Under the pieces are notes generated by a model, which saw only the letters and a program-made list of their open reading frames with translations, had not been told where the DNA came from and ran no database searches. The translations under genes and the position numbers were made by a program. From Flavobacteriaceae bacterium (GTDB taxonomy: Bacteria > Bacteroidota > Bacteroidia > Flavobacteriales > Flavobacteriaceae): DNA of 35,302 nucleotides. This document shows, in pieces, positions 1 through 7,724 of this stretch (the first letter of the stretch is position 1; each line of letters starts with the position of its first letter). The DNA is taken from assembly GCA_023257625.1 (NCBI GenBank), contig JALRBW010000034.1:1-35302 (forward strand), given 5' to 3'.

Positions 1-32
1 TGGGCAAATGCACCTGAAAACCCCATTCATAA

Positions 33-842
33 CTAAAAAAAAGATTCTACAAATCGCTTAAATATGATTATTGATTTATGATTAGAGTACTCTGTTTTTC
101 TATAATGGGTTATAGGTATGACACCTTTTTCTAACGAAAGCAAAAAAACCTCTTCCGTTTGTTGTAATTCAAAAGGATTGAGTTGAACTTCAATTAACCT
201 ATACTCTTTTTGTTGATTTACCCATTCATTAAATACATTTCTAAACACAAGATCTTGACATCCAGAATCTAAAGGGCTCGTTCTTATCTCATTATTTTTT
301 ATAAAGTAAAGTGTTCCCAAAAGCCCTTCTACAATACTTTTTTGTTCGTTTAATAAGACACAATCTGCTAAACCATTTTCAAAGGCATATCGTTTTGCCA
401 TAAAGAAAAAGTTTTCATTTGTACACGACATATTTGATCTTGAATCCGAATAAATAAAACCCTCCTTGTAAATATCTACTTCAAATTTTTTTCGGGGTTG
501 ATTTTCAAATTCAGAATTTGTTTCAATGCTTATTAAAAAACTAACTGATTGTGTTGCAACACATTGAAATCGAATAATTCCATTTAAAAAAGGGGTTTTT
601 TGTCCAGCTACTAAATTTTGAATTTCTTGCTCTAAATAGGTCAAGCTAAAAGTCATTGGTATTTCAAAACGGTGTCTTCGTAATGTGGCTATTATTCTGA
701 AGTAATGATTTTCCCAAAACAGCACTCTTCCATTAAAAAATCTAATTTTTTCTGTTATTGAAAAAGAGGTATGCAGAACCGTAAGTACATTTTCAGGTGC
801 TTCAGAAAGTGAATGAATAAGAACTCCGTTACAGTTTAGCAT
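33..842 (-). CDS. Class IV aminotransferase-like protein lacking the PLP lysine
   Basis: The protein has the overall layout of the PabC/branched-chain aminotransferase (fold type IV) family: an N-terminal FWENHYFRI segment followed by a basic LRRHRF stretch, then GLADCVLLN, IVEGLLGTLYFIKNN and SPLDSGC, which match the second half of the PLP domain. About 269 aa is a normal length. The residue that should be the Schiff-base lysine, 11 positions before the AKRYAFENG segment, is Ser139 (TCG, 428-426). The N-terminal arginine and GD pair normally preceding FETIR are also absent. It is therefore probably a pseudoenzyme or a strongly diverged member. I chose the ATG at 842; a TTG lies one codon upstream. 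It follows the START-like gene by 4 bases and is likely co-transcribed. The fold assignment is firm; the substrate is unknown. Confidence 0.75.
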   Translation of the reverse strand: MLNCNGVLIHSLSEAPENVLTVLHTSFSITEKIRFFNGRVLFWENHYFRIIATLRRHRFEIPMTFSLTYLEQEIQNLVAGQKTPFLNGIIRFQCVATQSVSFLISIETNSEFENQPRKKFEVDIYKEGFIYSDSRSNMSCTNENFFFMAKRYAFENGLADCVLLNEQKSIVEGLLGTLYFIKNNEIRTSPLDSGCQDLVFRNVFNEWVNQQKEYRLIEVQLNPFELQQTEEVFLLSLEKGVIPITHYRKTEYSNHKSIIIFKRFVESFF

Positions 843-846
843 CAAA

Positions 847-1239
847 TTAACTTGCTCCTAAAACTTGCTTAAGGTCAGAAATGATATTATTCCACAACAT
901 TTTTGATTCTTCAATTTCGTCTTCTTCCGCAAAATCGATAATCATCAATGATACATCTTTTGTCATTTCATCAACTTGTATTTGAAATTCAAAAAAATAA
1001 TCATCGTCATCATCTTCTCCAAATTGCCATTGGAAACGTACCTTTTCATTAGGTTTTTTCTGAATAAGTAAGGCTTCTTCTTCAGAATCATCCCAAATAA
1101 AAGTAAACAGTTCTCCTCGAGAATTGACATTATCCGCAAACCATTCAGAAAGACCTGAAGGTGTAGAAAGATACTGATACAGCAACTGCGGTGAAGCATG
1201 GAATACGTACTCTAAAGAAAAACTTTGTTTTTTTGCCAT
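847..1239 (-). CDS. START-like / SRPBCC domain protein
   Basis: This 130-residue acidic protein opens with FSLEYVFHASPQLLYQYLSTP and continues LSEWFADNV, the usual start of an AHSA1/SRPBCC (START-like) fold in which an N-terminal strand and two short helices lead into a ligand-holding barrel. There is a run of aspartates near the middle (GEDDDDDYFFEF). There is no signal peptide or membrane segment, so it should be cytosolic. It is the first gene of a two-gene unit with the aminotransferase-like protein and diverges from the tRNA-Met gene. The family binds hydrophobic ligands or acts as a co-chaperone-like module; its job here cannot be read from sequence. Confidence 0.75.
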   Translation of the reverse strand: MAKKQSFSLEYVFHASPQLLYQYLSTPSGLSEWFADNVNSRGELFTFIWDDSEEEALLIQKKPNEKVRFQWQFGEDDDDDYFFEFQIQVDEMTKDVSLMIIDFAEEDEIEESKMLWNNIISDLKQVLGAS

Positions 1240-1314
1240 TGTGTTTTAAATCTGGAGACAATATATTGAAAAAACATAAAGCGCCCCATTTATTTTAAAA
1301 TATTTTGAATAAGG

Positions 1315-1347
1315 TTCGACAAACGATGATTATGTTTTTTATATTTG
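1315..1347 (+). promoter_or_regulatory. Probable promoter of tRNA-Met
   Basis: An exact Bacteroidota -7 box, TATATTTG, sits at 1340-1347. A TTCGACA element lies 18 bases upstream at 1315-1321. Transcription would begin a few bases before the mature tRNA 5' end at 1361. Promoter consensus is family knowledge; no transcription start was measured. Confidence 0.6.
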
Positions 1348-1360
1348 CCCACCTTATTAT

Positions 1361-1434
1361 GGCGAGGTAGCTCAGCCGGTTAGAGCGTCGGATTCATAAC
1401 CCGGAGGTCGGGAGTTCGAGTCTCCCCCTCGCTA
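1361..1434 (+). tRNA. tRNA-Met (CAU anticodon)
   Basis: A 74-nt cloverleaf can be drawn by eye. The acceptor GGCGAGG pairs with CCTCGCT, ending in a G1-U72 wobble. The D stem is GCTC/GAGC. The anticodon stem TCGGA/CCCGG flanks loop TTCATAA with anticodon CAT at 1395-1397. The T arm is GGGAG-TTCGAGT-CTCCC, and the discriminator base is A. CCA is not encoded. The A31-C39 opposition next to the loop is the only mismatch. The acceptor end lacks the unpaired first position of initiator tRNA, so this is elongator tRNA-Met, although a lysidine-modified tRNA-Ile with the same anticodon cannot be fully excluded. Confidence 0.93.
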
Positions 1435-1442
1435 CTTAATTT

Positions 1443-1494
1443 AATCCATTGATTTACAGATAGAAATTGAGTAAGTCAATGGATTTTATATTTT
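1443..1494 (+). terminator. Hairpin terminator after tRNA-Met
   Basis: AATCCATTGATTTAC at 1443-1457 pairs with GTAAGTCAATGGATT at 1471-1485, giving 15 pairs with one wobble and a 13-base loop. A T-rich tract follows on the plus strand. The 3' part overlaps the last codons of the convergent symporter gene, which may also use the hairpin although it lacks a T tract in that direction. Confidence 0.65.
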
Positions 1495-3138
1495 TTTTAA
1501 AGATTTTAAAAGCAAGGCTAAAAGTAAAGTCAATCCTACTCCTATTACATTTAGCCAAAGGAAACTTACCATTTGAAAGGCGTAGCAAATTAAAACTAGC
1601 CCTTCAGAGATAATAGCTGCCCAAAAAATTGCTTTCCCATTTATCGATTTAATAAAAATAGCAACTATAAAAATCCCTAATATGGTACCATAAAAAAGTG
1701 AACCAATTATATTTACCAATTGAATTAGGTTTTCAAATAAATTTCCTACACTCGCAAAAAGAATAGCCACAATGCCCCAAAGTAAGGTAAAGACTTTTGA
1801 AGCATAGATGGATTGTTTTTCGGAATTCTTTTTAACGTTGGGTAAATATAAATCAATAGTTGTTGTAGCAGCCAAAGCATTTAATTCAGAAGCTGTAGAA
1901 CTCATTGCGGCTGAAAAAATAACAGCAAGTAAAAGACCAATTAATCCAGAAGGTAGGTAGCCTAAAATAAAGGAAATAAAAACATAATCTTTATCATTTG
2001 TCTCTTGATCAGGGGCTACGGTTTTTATTAAAGCTTTAGCTTGTTCTCGTTGAGATTTTTCTAACTTATTGAGTTCAACTATTTTTTGAGTTATTTCAGG
2101 GTTTTGATTGTCTTTTAAAAGAAGTGTTTGAATTTCGGTTTGAGTAGATCGATTTTCATTTTCAAGTATTTTAAAAGGGGTAGAAAGATCAGAATTATAA
2201 ACTGCTGCTAGTGCTTTTGGATTGAAATTAATAGGCGCTGATTCAAATTGATAAAACACAAAAACCATTACCCCAACCATAAGAATAAAAAATTGCATGG
2301 GAACTTTTAAAACACCATTCATGATTAATCCCATTTGACTTTCCTTTAGGGATTTTCCAGACAAATAGCGTTGAACTTGAGATTGGTCAGTCCCAAAGTA
2401 GGAAAGTGCCAAAAATAATCCTCCTGTGATTCCACTCCAAAAAGTATATCGATTGTTTAGGTCAACAGTAAAATCGATGACATTTAATTTATCTGATTGT
2501 CCAGCAATTTTGAGGGCTTCAATAAAACCGATTCCTTCAGGAAAACGATGAATAATATATCCAAAGGCAATAAACATGCCTAAAAAGATGATAAACATTT
2601 GTTGTTTTTGAGTAACATTTACTGCTTTAGTTCCCCCCACCATAGTATAGGAAATGACTAAAGTACCTACCAAAACAATGAGTATTTTTAAATCCCATCC
2701 CAAAACCACACTTAATATAATTGCTGGGGCATATATAGTAATCCCAGCAGCTAATCCACGTTGAATCAGAAAGAGTAAGGCAGTTAAGATGCGAACGTCT
2801 CGATTAAATCTTTTTTCAAGAAATTCATATGCCGTATAAACGTTTAATTTGTGATAAACAGGAATAAAAAAAAGACAAATGATAAGCATTGCAAAAGGAA
2901 GCCCAAAATAAAATTGAACAAAACCCATTCCATCATGATAGGCTTGTCCGGGGGTCGACAAAAAAGTAATTGCACTGGCTTGTGTAGCCATGACCGAAAG
3001 GCCTACAGTCCACCAGCCCGCTTTGTTTCCCCCTTTCAAATAATCTTTTATGGTATTATGTGAATTGTTTTTCCATACACCATAGCCTACTATAAAAGCA
3101 AGAGTAGTTCCCAATATAATCCAATCTAGAATTTCCAT
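1486..3138 (-). CDS. Sodium:solute symporter (SSS family)
   Basis: This is a polytopic inner-membrane protein of about 550 aa with the SSS/LeuT-fold pattern: YLKGGNKAGWWTVGLSVMAT after the first helix, then FLSTPGQAY, QRGLAAGITIYAPA and SYFGTDQSQVQRYLSGKS. It should use the sodium gradient to import a small organic solute; the substrate is not identifiable. Between membrane helices, at about residues 298-383, lies an unusually long charged segment rich in Q, E, N and K with coiled-coil character. The ATG at 3138 gives MEILDWII, the normal start of the family; the ORF can be extended upstream by 13 codons, but those overlap a small upstream ORF whose TAA forms TAATG with this start. It is last in the operon after the PIG-L deacetylase, suggesting uptake of a deacetylated product. 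Confidence 0.88.
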   Translation of the reverse strand: MEILDWIILGTTLAFIVGYGVWKNNSHNTIKDYLKGGNKAGWWTVGLSVMATQASAITFLSTPGQAYHDGMGFVQFYFGLPFAMLIICLFFIPVYHKLNVYTAYEFLEKRFNRDVRILTALLFLIQRGLAAGITIYAPAIILSVVLGWDLKILIVLVGTLVISYTMVGGTKAVNVTQKQQMFIIFLGMFIAFGYIIHRFPEGIGFIEALKIAGQSDKLNVIDFTVDLNNRYTFWSGITGGLFLALSYFGTDQSQVQRYLSGKSLKESQMGLIMNGVLKVPMQFFILMVGVMVFVFYQFESAPINFNPKALAAVYNSDLSTPFKILENENRSTQTEIQTLLLKDNQNPEITQKIVELNKLEKSQREQAKALIKTVAPDQETNDKDYVFISFILGYLPSGLIGLLLAVIFSAAMSSTASELNALAATTTIDLYLPNVKKNSEKQSIYASKVFTLLWGIVAILFASVGNLFENLIQLVNIIGSLFYGTILGIFIVAIFIKSINGKAIFWAAIISEGLVLICYAFQMVSFLWLNVIGVGLTLLLALLLKSLKKI

Positions 3139-3224
3139 TAGGTAAAATAGGTCATAAACAAATAGCCAAACAGCCAATAAAGGATATTCACACTAATTAA
3201 AAGAATGTAGGTAGTTGATTTCAT
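3138..3224 (-). CDS. 28-residue single-helix membrane peptide coupled to the symporter
   Basis: This ORF is too short for ordinary gene calling. It begins at ATG 3224, which overlaps the PIG-L stop as ATGA, and ends at TAA 3140-3138, which overlaps the symporter start as TAATG. The product starts MKSTTYILL, continues ISVNILYWLFGYLF and ends MTYFT: one hydrophobic helix of about 20 residues with a lysine near the N-terminus. Stop/start overlaps on both sides imply translational coupling. Small partner subunits of SSS symporters are known in other families (for example YhdT beside PanF), so it could be an accessory peptide. No homology is recognised, and it could alternatively be only a coupling leader. 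Confidence 0.5.
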   Translation of the reverse strand: MKSTTYILLISVNILYWLFGYLFMTYFT

Positions 3225-5677
3225 TGGCCATATGAAAGTAAATTAGCAAAAAGACGAAAGGCACCAGGAACCCCTGCGGGTAATTCTCTAAAAAAACTCA
3301 ATCCCGTAAAAATAAATTTTCCTTTGCCATAATCAGCTACTAATAAACTCCCTTCTTTTGCTGTTTCTCCAGAATCTTGCATGGAAAATAGGGGTTTAAA
3401 TTCTTGATCCCAACTATTGGCAAAGTATAACCCCCTCTCTTGAACCCATCCTTCAAAATCATATACAGTAATTTTATTAGGGGAATTTAATAGGGGGTGA
3501 TTAGGTTCTAGAAAAGTTACTTTTGCATTCTCATCTGTTACCCTATCACTAGAGAATGTTAATGGGTAAGGTGCAACAATTTGATTGTCTAATCCTCGAC
3601 TTGTATTGTATTGTACGATAAGTGTACCCCCTTGTTTTACAAAGTCCCAAAGGATTTGATTTTTAAAAGAAAGATCACGATGAACATTAAAAGCTCGTAT
3701 ACCTAATACTACAGTTGGGAAGTTTAACAAGGTTTCTAAGCGTATATCCTCTACTTCAATTTCAGTAACCTGCAACCCAATGGTTCTTAAGCTTTCAGCA
3801 ACTTTATCACCCGCTCCTTTTATATAAGCAATTTTGTCTACTGCCGTTTTAATATCTATTTTCGCTAATTTAGTTTCATTTGGAGATAAGGCATATTGTT
3901 TTGAAATATGAGGATATTTAATTTTCTGAAGTTGATAAGTAAAGTGTTGTTCCTCACTTTCAACTTGAGTAGAAATAGATATGGAATGATTTCCTTGAGG
4001 TGGGGTAATTTCAAAAGTAAATTCAGCAGTTTCACCTGCTAGACGCAATTCAACCTGTTGAACCTCAGGGGTTATCTTCCAATTGGATGGTGCTATGAGA
4101 CGTACTGTACCTCTAGCATTTTCATTGTGTGCTTGCACAATGGCTTTTACTTTTTTTGGGTGTTCATTGGGAAATATGATAACAGCTTCTGAAAGTTGAG
4201 TAGTAAACTTAGGGAGTAATTGAAAATTTTCAACAATTTCACCATCAACTCTATCTACTGTTCGATAAGTTAGTGGAACTGAAAAGGGAATGAGTGAATT
4301 GTTAATGTTTATCACAAAAGTGGTTTGAATAGGATTTGGTGTTTCAGGTAAACCGATAAGATTTTTTTCTTTTACTGCATAATTACCAAGAGTCCCTTTT
4401 TCTAAAAGCCAATATGGAGAGGTTACTGTAGTAGGTAATTTAATTTTGGTTGCATATTCCCAAACCTTATTGGGTAAAAGGTCTTCTTGGACATGAAGTT
4501 CAATTTCTCCTTGAATTGATTCAAGTTGAATTGAAACTGGACTTGGATTAACAATTTTGAGTGAAACTTCAAGATCAGATTTTCCAATTCCAACAGGAAC
4601 ATTACTGCTGAATTGGAAGCGGAGACCTAAAATACTTTGAATCAATTCAATAACTTCTCTACTTTTGATCAATCGCCAATAATCGTCTTCAATTGCTTCA
4701 ATTTTATTATAAGCAGAGATCAATTTAGGAAGTATTTTAGCTGGTTCGGAAAGTGTAAATTCTTTTAGCATTTGATTTATTAAAATTTCAATTTCAGCCC
4801 CTCCTTTTATCCTTTTCCAAGAGGTATCAATTCCAGAAAAGGGATTATTTTTTGAAGCAGGCTCTCCATTAATCAATTCTAAGTATTCAATTTGACTTCC
4901 TAATTCAGGAGCACTTCCAAATCCTTGAGATTTATGTTGGCTTCTACTCAAAGCGGCAACCTCAGCATTTGATCTTCCCATGATGATATCCATTGGATTA
5001 CTTTCAATGGCAATCCGACTCGATTTATCTGCTTGTTCAAAACGTTCTCTACTCCCATATGCCCACCAAGAAGTATTGTAAAATTGACGTTTGGGTTGCC
5101 AAAGCGTTACTTCTTTAAGTTGTTCTGGAAAAGCATTAGGATCATTTGCTAAATGAAATGCTTGCTCACTTAGTAGAGCAGAACTGGTGTGATGACCATG
5201 GGTAGTACCAGGAGTTCTATGGTCAAAGCGATGGATTATAATGTCAGGTTTAAATGCTCTTATACGATAAACAATTTGAGCTAGAATTTCATTTTTATTC
5301 CAAATCGCCAAAGTCTCTTCAGGATGTTTCGAAAATCCAAAATCATTAGCTGTTGTAAAAAATTGTTCTCCTCCATCAATTGCACGTGCTTCTATAAGCT
5401 CTTGGGTACGCAAGAGTCCTAATCCTTCTCTTAATTCAGTCCCTATTAAATTTTGCCCTCCATCTCCTCGAGTCATAGACAAATAGGCAGTTCTGTAATT
5501 GTAATGATTTGCAAACAATGAAATCAATCTTGTATTTTCATCGTCTGGATGAGCTGCTACATACAATACATTTCCTAACGTATTCAATTTTTGAAGTTTT
5601 TTGTAAAGCTCTGCTCCATTTTGTCCATGCAAAAAAGAAAGAAAAAAAACGGAATAGAAAAAATAGATTTTTTTCAT
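3221..5677 (-). CDS. Exported PIG-L (LmbE) family deacetylase with C-terminal ThuA/GATase-like region
   Basis: The 818-residue protein opens with a Sec signal (MKKIYFFYSVFFLSFLHGQ). The zinc-binding PIG-L motifs follow: AHPDDE at residues 42-47 and HGHH at 160-163, with SMTRGDGGQN between them. PIG-L enzymes remove N-acetyl groups from amino sugars or similar amides. The middle (about 350-600) is beta-rich, resembling NEW3-type linkers. The last 200 residues (from KIAYIKGAGDKVAESLR) look like a glutamine-amidotransferase-like/ThuA-type domain. It is far longer than cytosolic BshB-type deacetylases and should act in the periplasm or outside the cell. It starts 6 bases after the lipoprotein gene and overlaps the downstream peptide by ATGA. 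Substrate unknown. Confidence 0.85.
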   Translation of the reverse strand: MKKIYFFYSVFFLSFLHGQNGAELYKKLQKLNTLGNVLYVAAHPDDENTRLISLFANHYNYRTAYLSMTRGDGGQNLIGTELREGLGLLRTQELIEARAIDGGEQFFTTANDFGFSKHPEETLAIWNKNEILAQIVYRIRAFKPDIIIHRFDHRTPGTTHGHHTSSALLSEQAFHLANDPNAFPEQLKEVTLWQPKRQFYNTSWWAYGSRERFEQADKSSRIAIESNPMDIIMGRSNAEVAALSRSQHKSQGFGSAPELGSQIEYLELINGEPASKNNPFSGIDTSWKRIKGGAEIEILINQMLKEFTLSEPAKILPKLISAYNKIEAIEDDYWRLIKSREVIELIQSILGLRFQFSSNVPVGIGKSDLEVSLKIVNPSPVSIQLESIQGEIELHVQEDLLPNKVWEYATKIKLPTTVTSPYWLLEKGTLGNYAVKEKNLIGLPETPNPIQTTFVININNSLIPFSVPLTYRTVDRVDGEIVENFQLLPKFTTQLSEAVIIFPNEHPKKVKAIVQAHNENARGTVRLIAPSNWKITPEVQQVELRLAGETAEFTFEITPPQGNHSISISTQVESEEQHFTYQLQKIKYPHISKQYALSPNETKLAKIDIKTAVDKIAYIKGAGDKVAESLRTIGLQVTEIEVEDIRLETLLNFPTVVLGIRAFNVHRDLSFKNQILWDFVKQGGTLIVQYNTSRGLDNQIVAPYPLTFSSDRVTDENAKVTFLEPNHPLLNSPNKITVYDFEGWVQERGLYFANSWDQEFKPLFSMQDSGETAKEGSLLVADYGKGKFIFTGLSFFRELPAGVPGAFRLFANLLSYGQ

Positions 5678-5683
5678 ATTTAA

Positions 5684-6589
5684 TTATTTTAGACCTAAAG
5701 AATCTCGAAGGGTTTCGTCACCAAGTCTATTTTTTTGCCAATAAGGAATTTTAATTGTATTAATACGTTTTGCCGAAGTACGATCTTCAGGTTGATTTAA
5801 GTTTATTTCTTCCCATTCCTCAATTAAATAGGGAGGTGTGTTGTTAAATGTAATTTTAATTTCATGAGCCAAAGTAGGGTAGACTATTGCCATAATTTTT
5901 TGATTATTTATAGTTTGTAAATTTATTTTAGCTTCATAAGGTTGAATGGGCTTATGTTGCAAACGTAAAAATTCAAAAGAAGGAATTAGACTTACGCTTC
6001 CTTCAGGAATCTTATCGGGTTGTGTCCGAATCCAATGCCACAATTCATCTTGAGTTAAGGTATCTTCAAAACTTAACTCTTGATCTGCTTCACCCTCAAA
6101 GTAGGAATGACTTTCAATTAAAAGCTTTTTTTTACGATTAAGTTGCATGTAGGCTTGACCGCACCACTCTTGTATTGAAGTAGTTATTTTAACTAATGGA
6201 TTTAAATCTCCCAATCGCGTGAAGGAACTATTCATAATGGAGTAGGGATAAATACCTGTAATAAAATTTTTAGTTCTATTAAGTTTTAAAACTACTTCAC
6301 TTTTATCAGATTTTTTATTAGCCTTTACTTGATCCTTACTTAAAAAATCTTCCGTCACAAAAATGAGTACTGCACTGCCTTCTCTAGGAGCACCATATCG
6401 AGATTGTGTAAGCTGGAAACTTGATATTTCAGCAGTGCCATTAAACCAATACGATTTAAAATCTTCTTTTAGGGAAAAGGTGCTAGAAGTATTTTTAGTA
6501 AAACAATTTTCACAACTTAATAATCCAATGGTAAGAATGAATAAGCTCTTGTAAAATGTAAATTGAAGTAAGCGATATGTTTTATTCAT
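5684..6589 (-). CDS. Lipoprotein of the flavobacterial family often mislabelled Maf
   Basis: This 301-residue protein has a lipoprotein signal with lipobox LLSC and lipidated Cys26. The mature part contains YWFNGTAEISSFQLTQSRYG, then REGSAVLIFVTEDFL, and a later GEADQELSFEDTLTQDELW segment. From memory, relatives in Flavobacteriaceae sit next to maf and have inherited the name 'septum formation inhibitor Maf' in databases, but it has none of the Maf motifs (no SASPRR, no ADT). It is the fourth gene of the operon, 17 bases after maf and 6 before the PIG-L gene. Its function is unknown; an envelope role is inferred from the lipid anchor. Confidence 0.7.
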   Translation of the reverse strand: MNKTYRLLQFTFYKSLFILTIGLLSCENCFTKNTSSTFSLKEDFKSYWFNGTAEISSFQLTQSRYGAPREGSAVLIFVTEDFLSKDQVKANKKSDKSEVVLKLNRTKNFITGIYPYSIMNSSFTRLGDLNPLVKITTSIQEWCGQAYMQLNRKKKLLIESHSYFEGEADQELSFEDTLTQDELWHWIRTQPDKIPEGSVSLIPSFEFLRLQHKPIQPYEAKINLQTINNQKIMAIVYPTLAHEIKITFNNTPPYLIEEWEEINLNQPEDRTSAKRINTIKIPYWQKNRLGDETLRDSLGLK

Positions 6590-6606
6590 AGAATTTTAAA
6601 AATGAA

Positions 6607-7191
6607 TTAACCTTTATTGACAATATCTTGAATTTTTATTATGACCTGAGCTAAAGGTAACCCTACAATATTACTAAAACTACCGTTTATAGAAAGAATT
6701 ACTTGTTCTCCAAAGGGATCTTGAATACCATAAGCACCAGCTTTGTCCATTGGAGAAACACTTTCAACATAATGATTAATTTCAGTTTTAGTAAGTTTTC
6801 GAAAGGTAACTTCAGAAGTTTCTTCAAGCAATTCAAACCCTTTAACTGTTAAAAAACCGACTGCCGTTGTAACCTGATGAGTTGAATTTGAAAGGGCTTT
6901 AAGCATTTTTATTGCCTCCTCTTTCGATTTTGGTTTACCCAAATAACACCCTTGGTGCCAAACAATAGTATCTGCTGTAATAACAAGTTGTTGAGGTTGA
7001 ATTAATGACTCAAAGGGAATTGATTTTTGTTTTGCTATATGCATTGCAATTTCAGCACCTTTGAGTTCATTAGGATAATTTTCTTGTACTGGAATTACTT
7101 GTATTTTGTGAGGAATACCTAACTCTTTAAAAAAAGCTTGTCTTCTAGGCGAGGCAGAGGCGAGTATGATTTGATAACCTTTTGTTTCCAT
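6607..7191 (-). CDS. maf: Maf-family nucleoside triphosphate pyrophosphatase
   Basis: This 194-residue cytosolic enzyme carries the full set of Maf motifs: LASASPRRQAF at residues 10-20, the catalytic aspartate in ITADTIV (Asp74), LGKPKSKEEAIKMLKAL at about 84-100, and DKAGAYGIQD at about 149-158. The last motif fits the dTTP/UTP pyrophosphatase (YhdE-type) subgroup, which hydrolyses non-canonical or excess pyrimidine NTPs to NMP and pyrophosphate. Length is typical. It starts 2 bases after kdsC, inside the DUF2520-kdsC-maf operon that is common in Bacteroidota. Confidence 0.93.
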   Translation of the reverse strand: METKGYQIILASASPRRQAFFKELGIPHKIQVIPVQENYPNELKGAEIAMHIAKQKSIPFESLIQPQQLVITADTIVWHQGCYLGKPKSKEEAIKMLKALSNSTHQVTTAVGFLTVKGFELLEETSEVTFRKLTKTEINHYVESVSPMDKAGAYGIQDPFGEQVILSINGSFSNIVGLPLAQVIIKIQDIVNKG

Positions 7192-7193
7192 AT

Positions 7194-7724
7194 TTAGTCT
7201 TTACCAGCACCAATGTCTAATCTCCATTTTCCTTGTACACGTAATACTTGTTCAATAATATCTCTAACACAACCCTCGCCTCCTTTTTTATGAGAAACAT
7301 AATCTGCTTTTTCCCTTACATCTGCAACAGCATCTGCTGGACAACATCCAATACCTACCACTTCCATAACTGGAAGATCAGGAATATCATCACCCATATA
7401 TAAAATTTCATCAGGTTGTAGTTCATAATTATCTATTAAGTCTAGATAGGCATCTATTTTATGGTGTGCAGACATATAGATATCATAAATTCCCAATTCA
7501 GCAAATCTTGCCTTTACTCCTTCATTTCGACCTCCTGTGATGATTGCAATTTTATATCCCTGAACTAAAGCACATTTCATGGCATAGCCATCTTTAGTAT
7601 CAAAAGAACGCAATAATTCTCCTTCGTTTGTAATTAAAATTTTACCATCAGTAAGAACTCCATCAACATCAAAAATGAAGGTTTTTATTTTAGTAAGTAG
7701 ACTTTTATAGTTTTTAGTTTCCAT
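7194..7724 (-). CDS. kdsC: 3-deoxy-D-manno-octulosonate 8-phosphate phosphatase
   Basis: This HAD-superfamily phosphatase of 176 aa has motif I FDVDGVLTDG (nucleophile Asp19, acid/base Asp21), motif II ITGG, and motif III/IV around MGDDIPDLPVM. The compact length without a large cap, and the DGYAMKCALVQGYKIAIITGG stretch, are typical of KdsC. KdsC dephosphorylates Kdo-8-phosphate to Kdo in LPS core synthesis, so the organism is Gram-negative with a Kdo-containing envelope. Its first codons overlap the end of the upstream DUF2520 gene by 11 bases. Confidence 0.92.
   Translation of the reverse strand: METKNYKSLLTKIKTFIFDVDGVLTDGKILITNEGELLRSFDTKDGYAMKCALVQGYKIAIITGGRNEGVKARFAELGIYDIYMSAHHKIDAYLDLIDNYELQPDEILYMGDDIPDLPVMEVVGIGCCPADAVADVREKADYVSHKKGGEGCVRDIIEQVLRVQGKWRLDIGAGKD

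Noticed and set aside
1-30. Possible start of another minus-strand gene at ATG 30 or 26
   Set aside because: Only 8-10 codons lie in the window and neither reading gives a recognisable N-terminus, so no gene can be supported.
963-1199. 78-codon open frame on the minus strand inside the START-like gene
   Set aside because: It is an alternate frame of a clear gene with no family resemblance.
1443-1485. The tRNA-proximal inverted repeat as an integration attachment site
   Set aside because: There is no integrase, no direct repeat of the tRNA 3' end elsewhere in the window, and the T tract explains it as a terminator.
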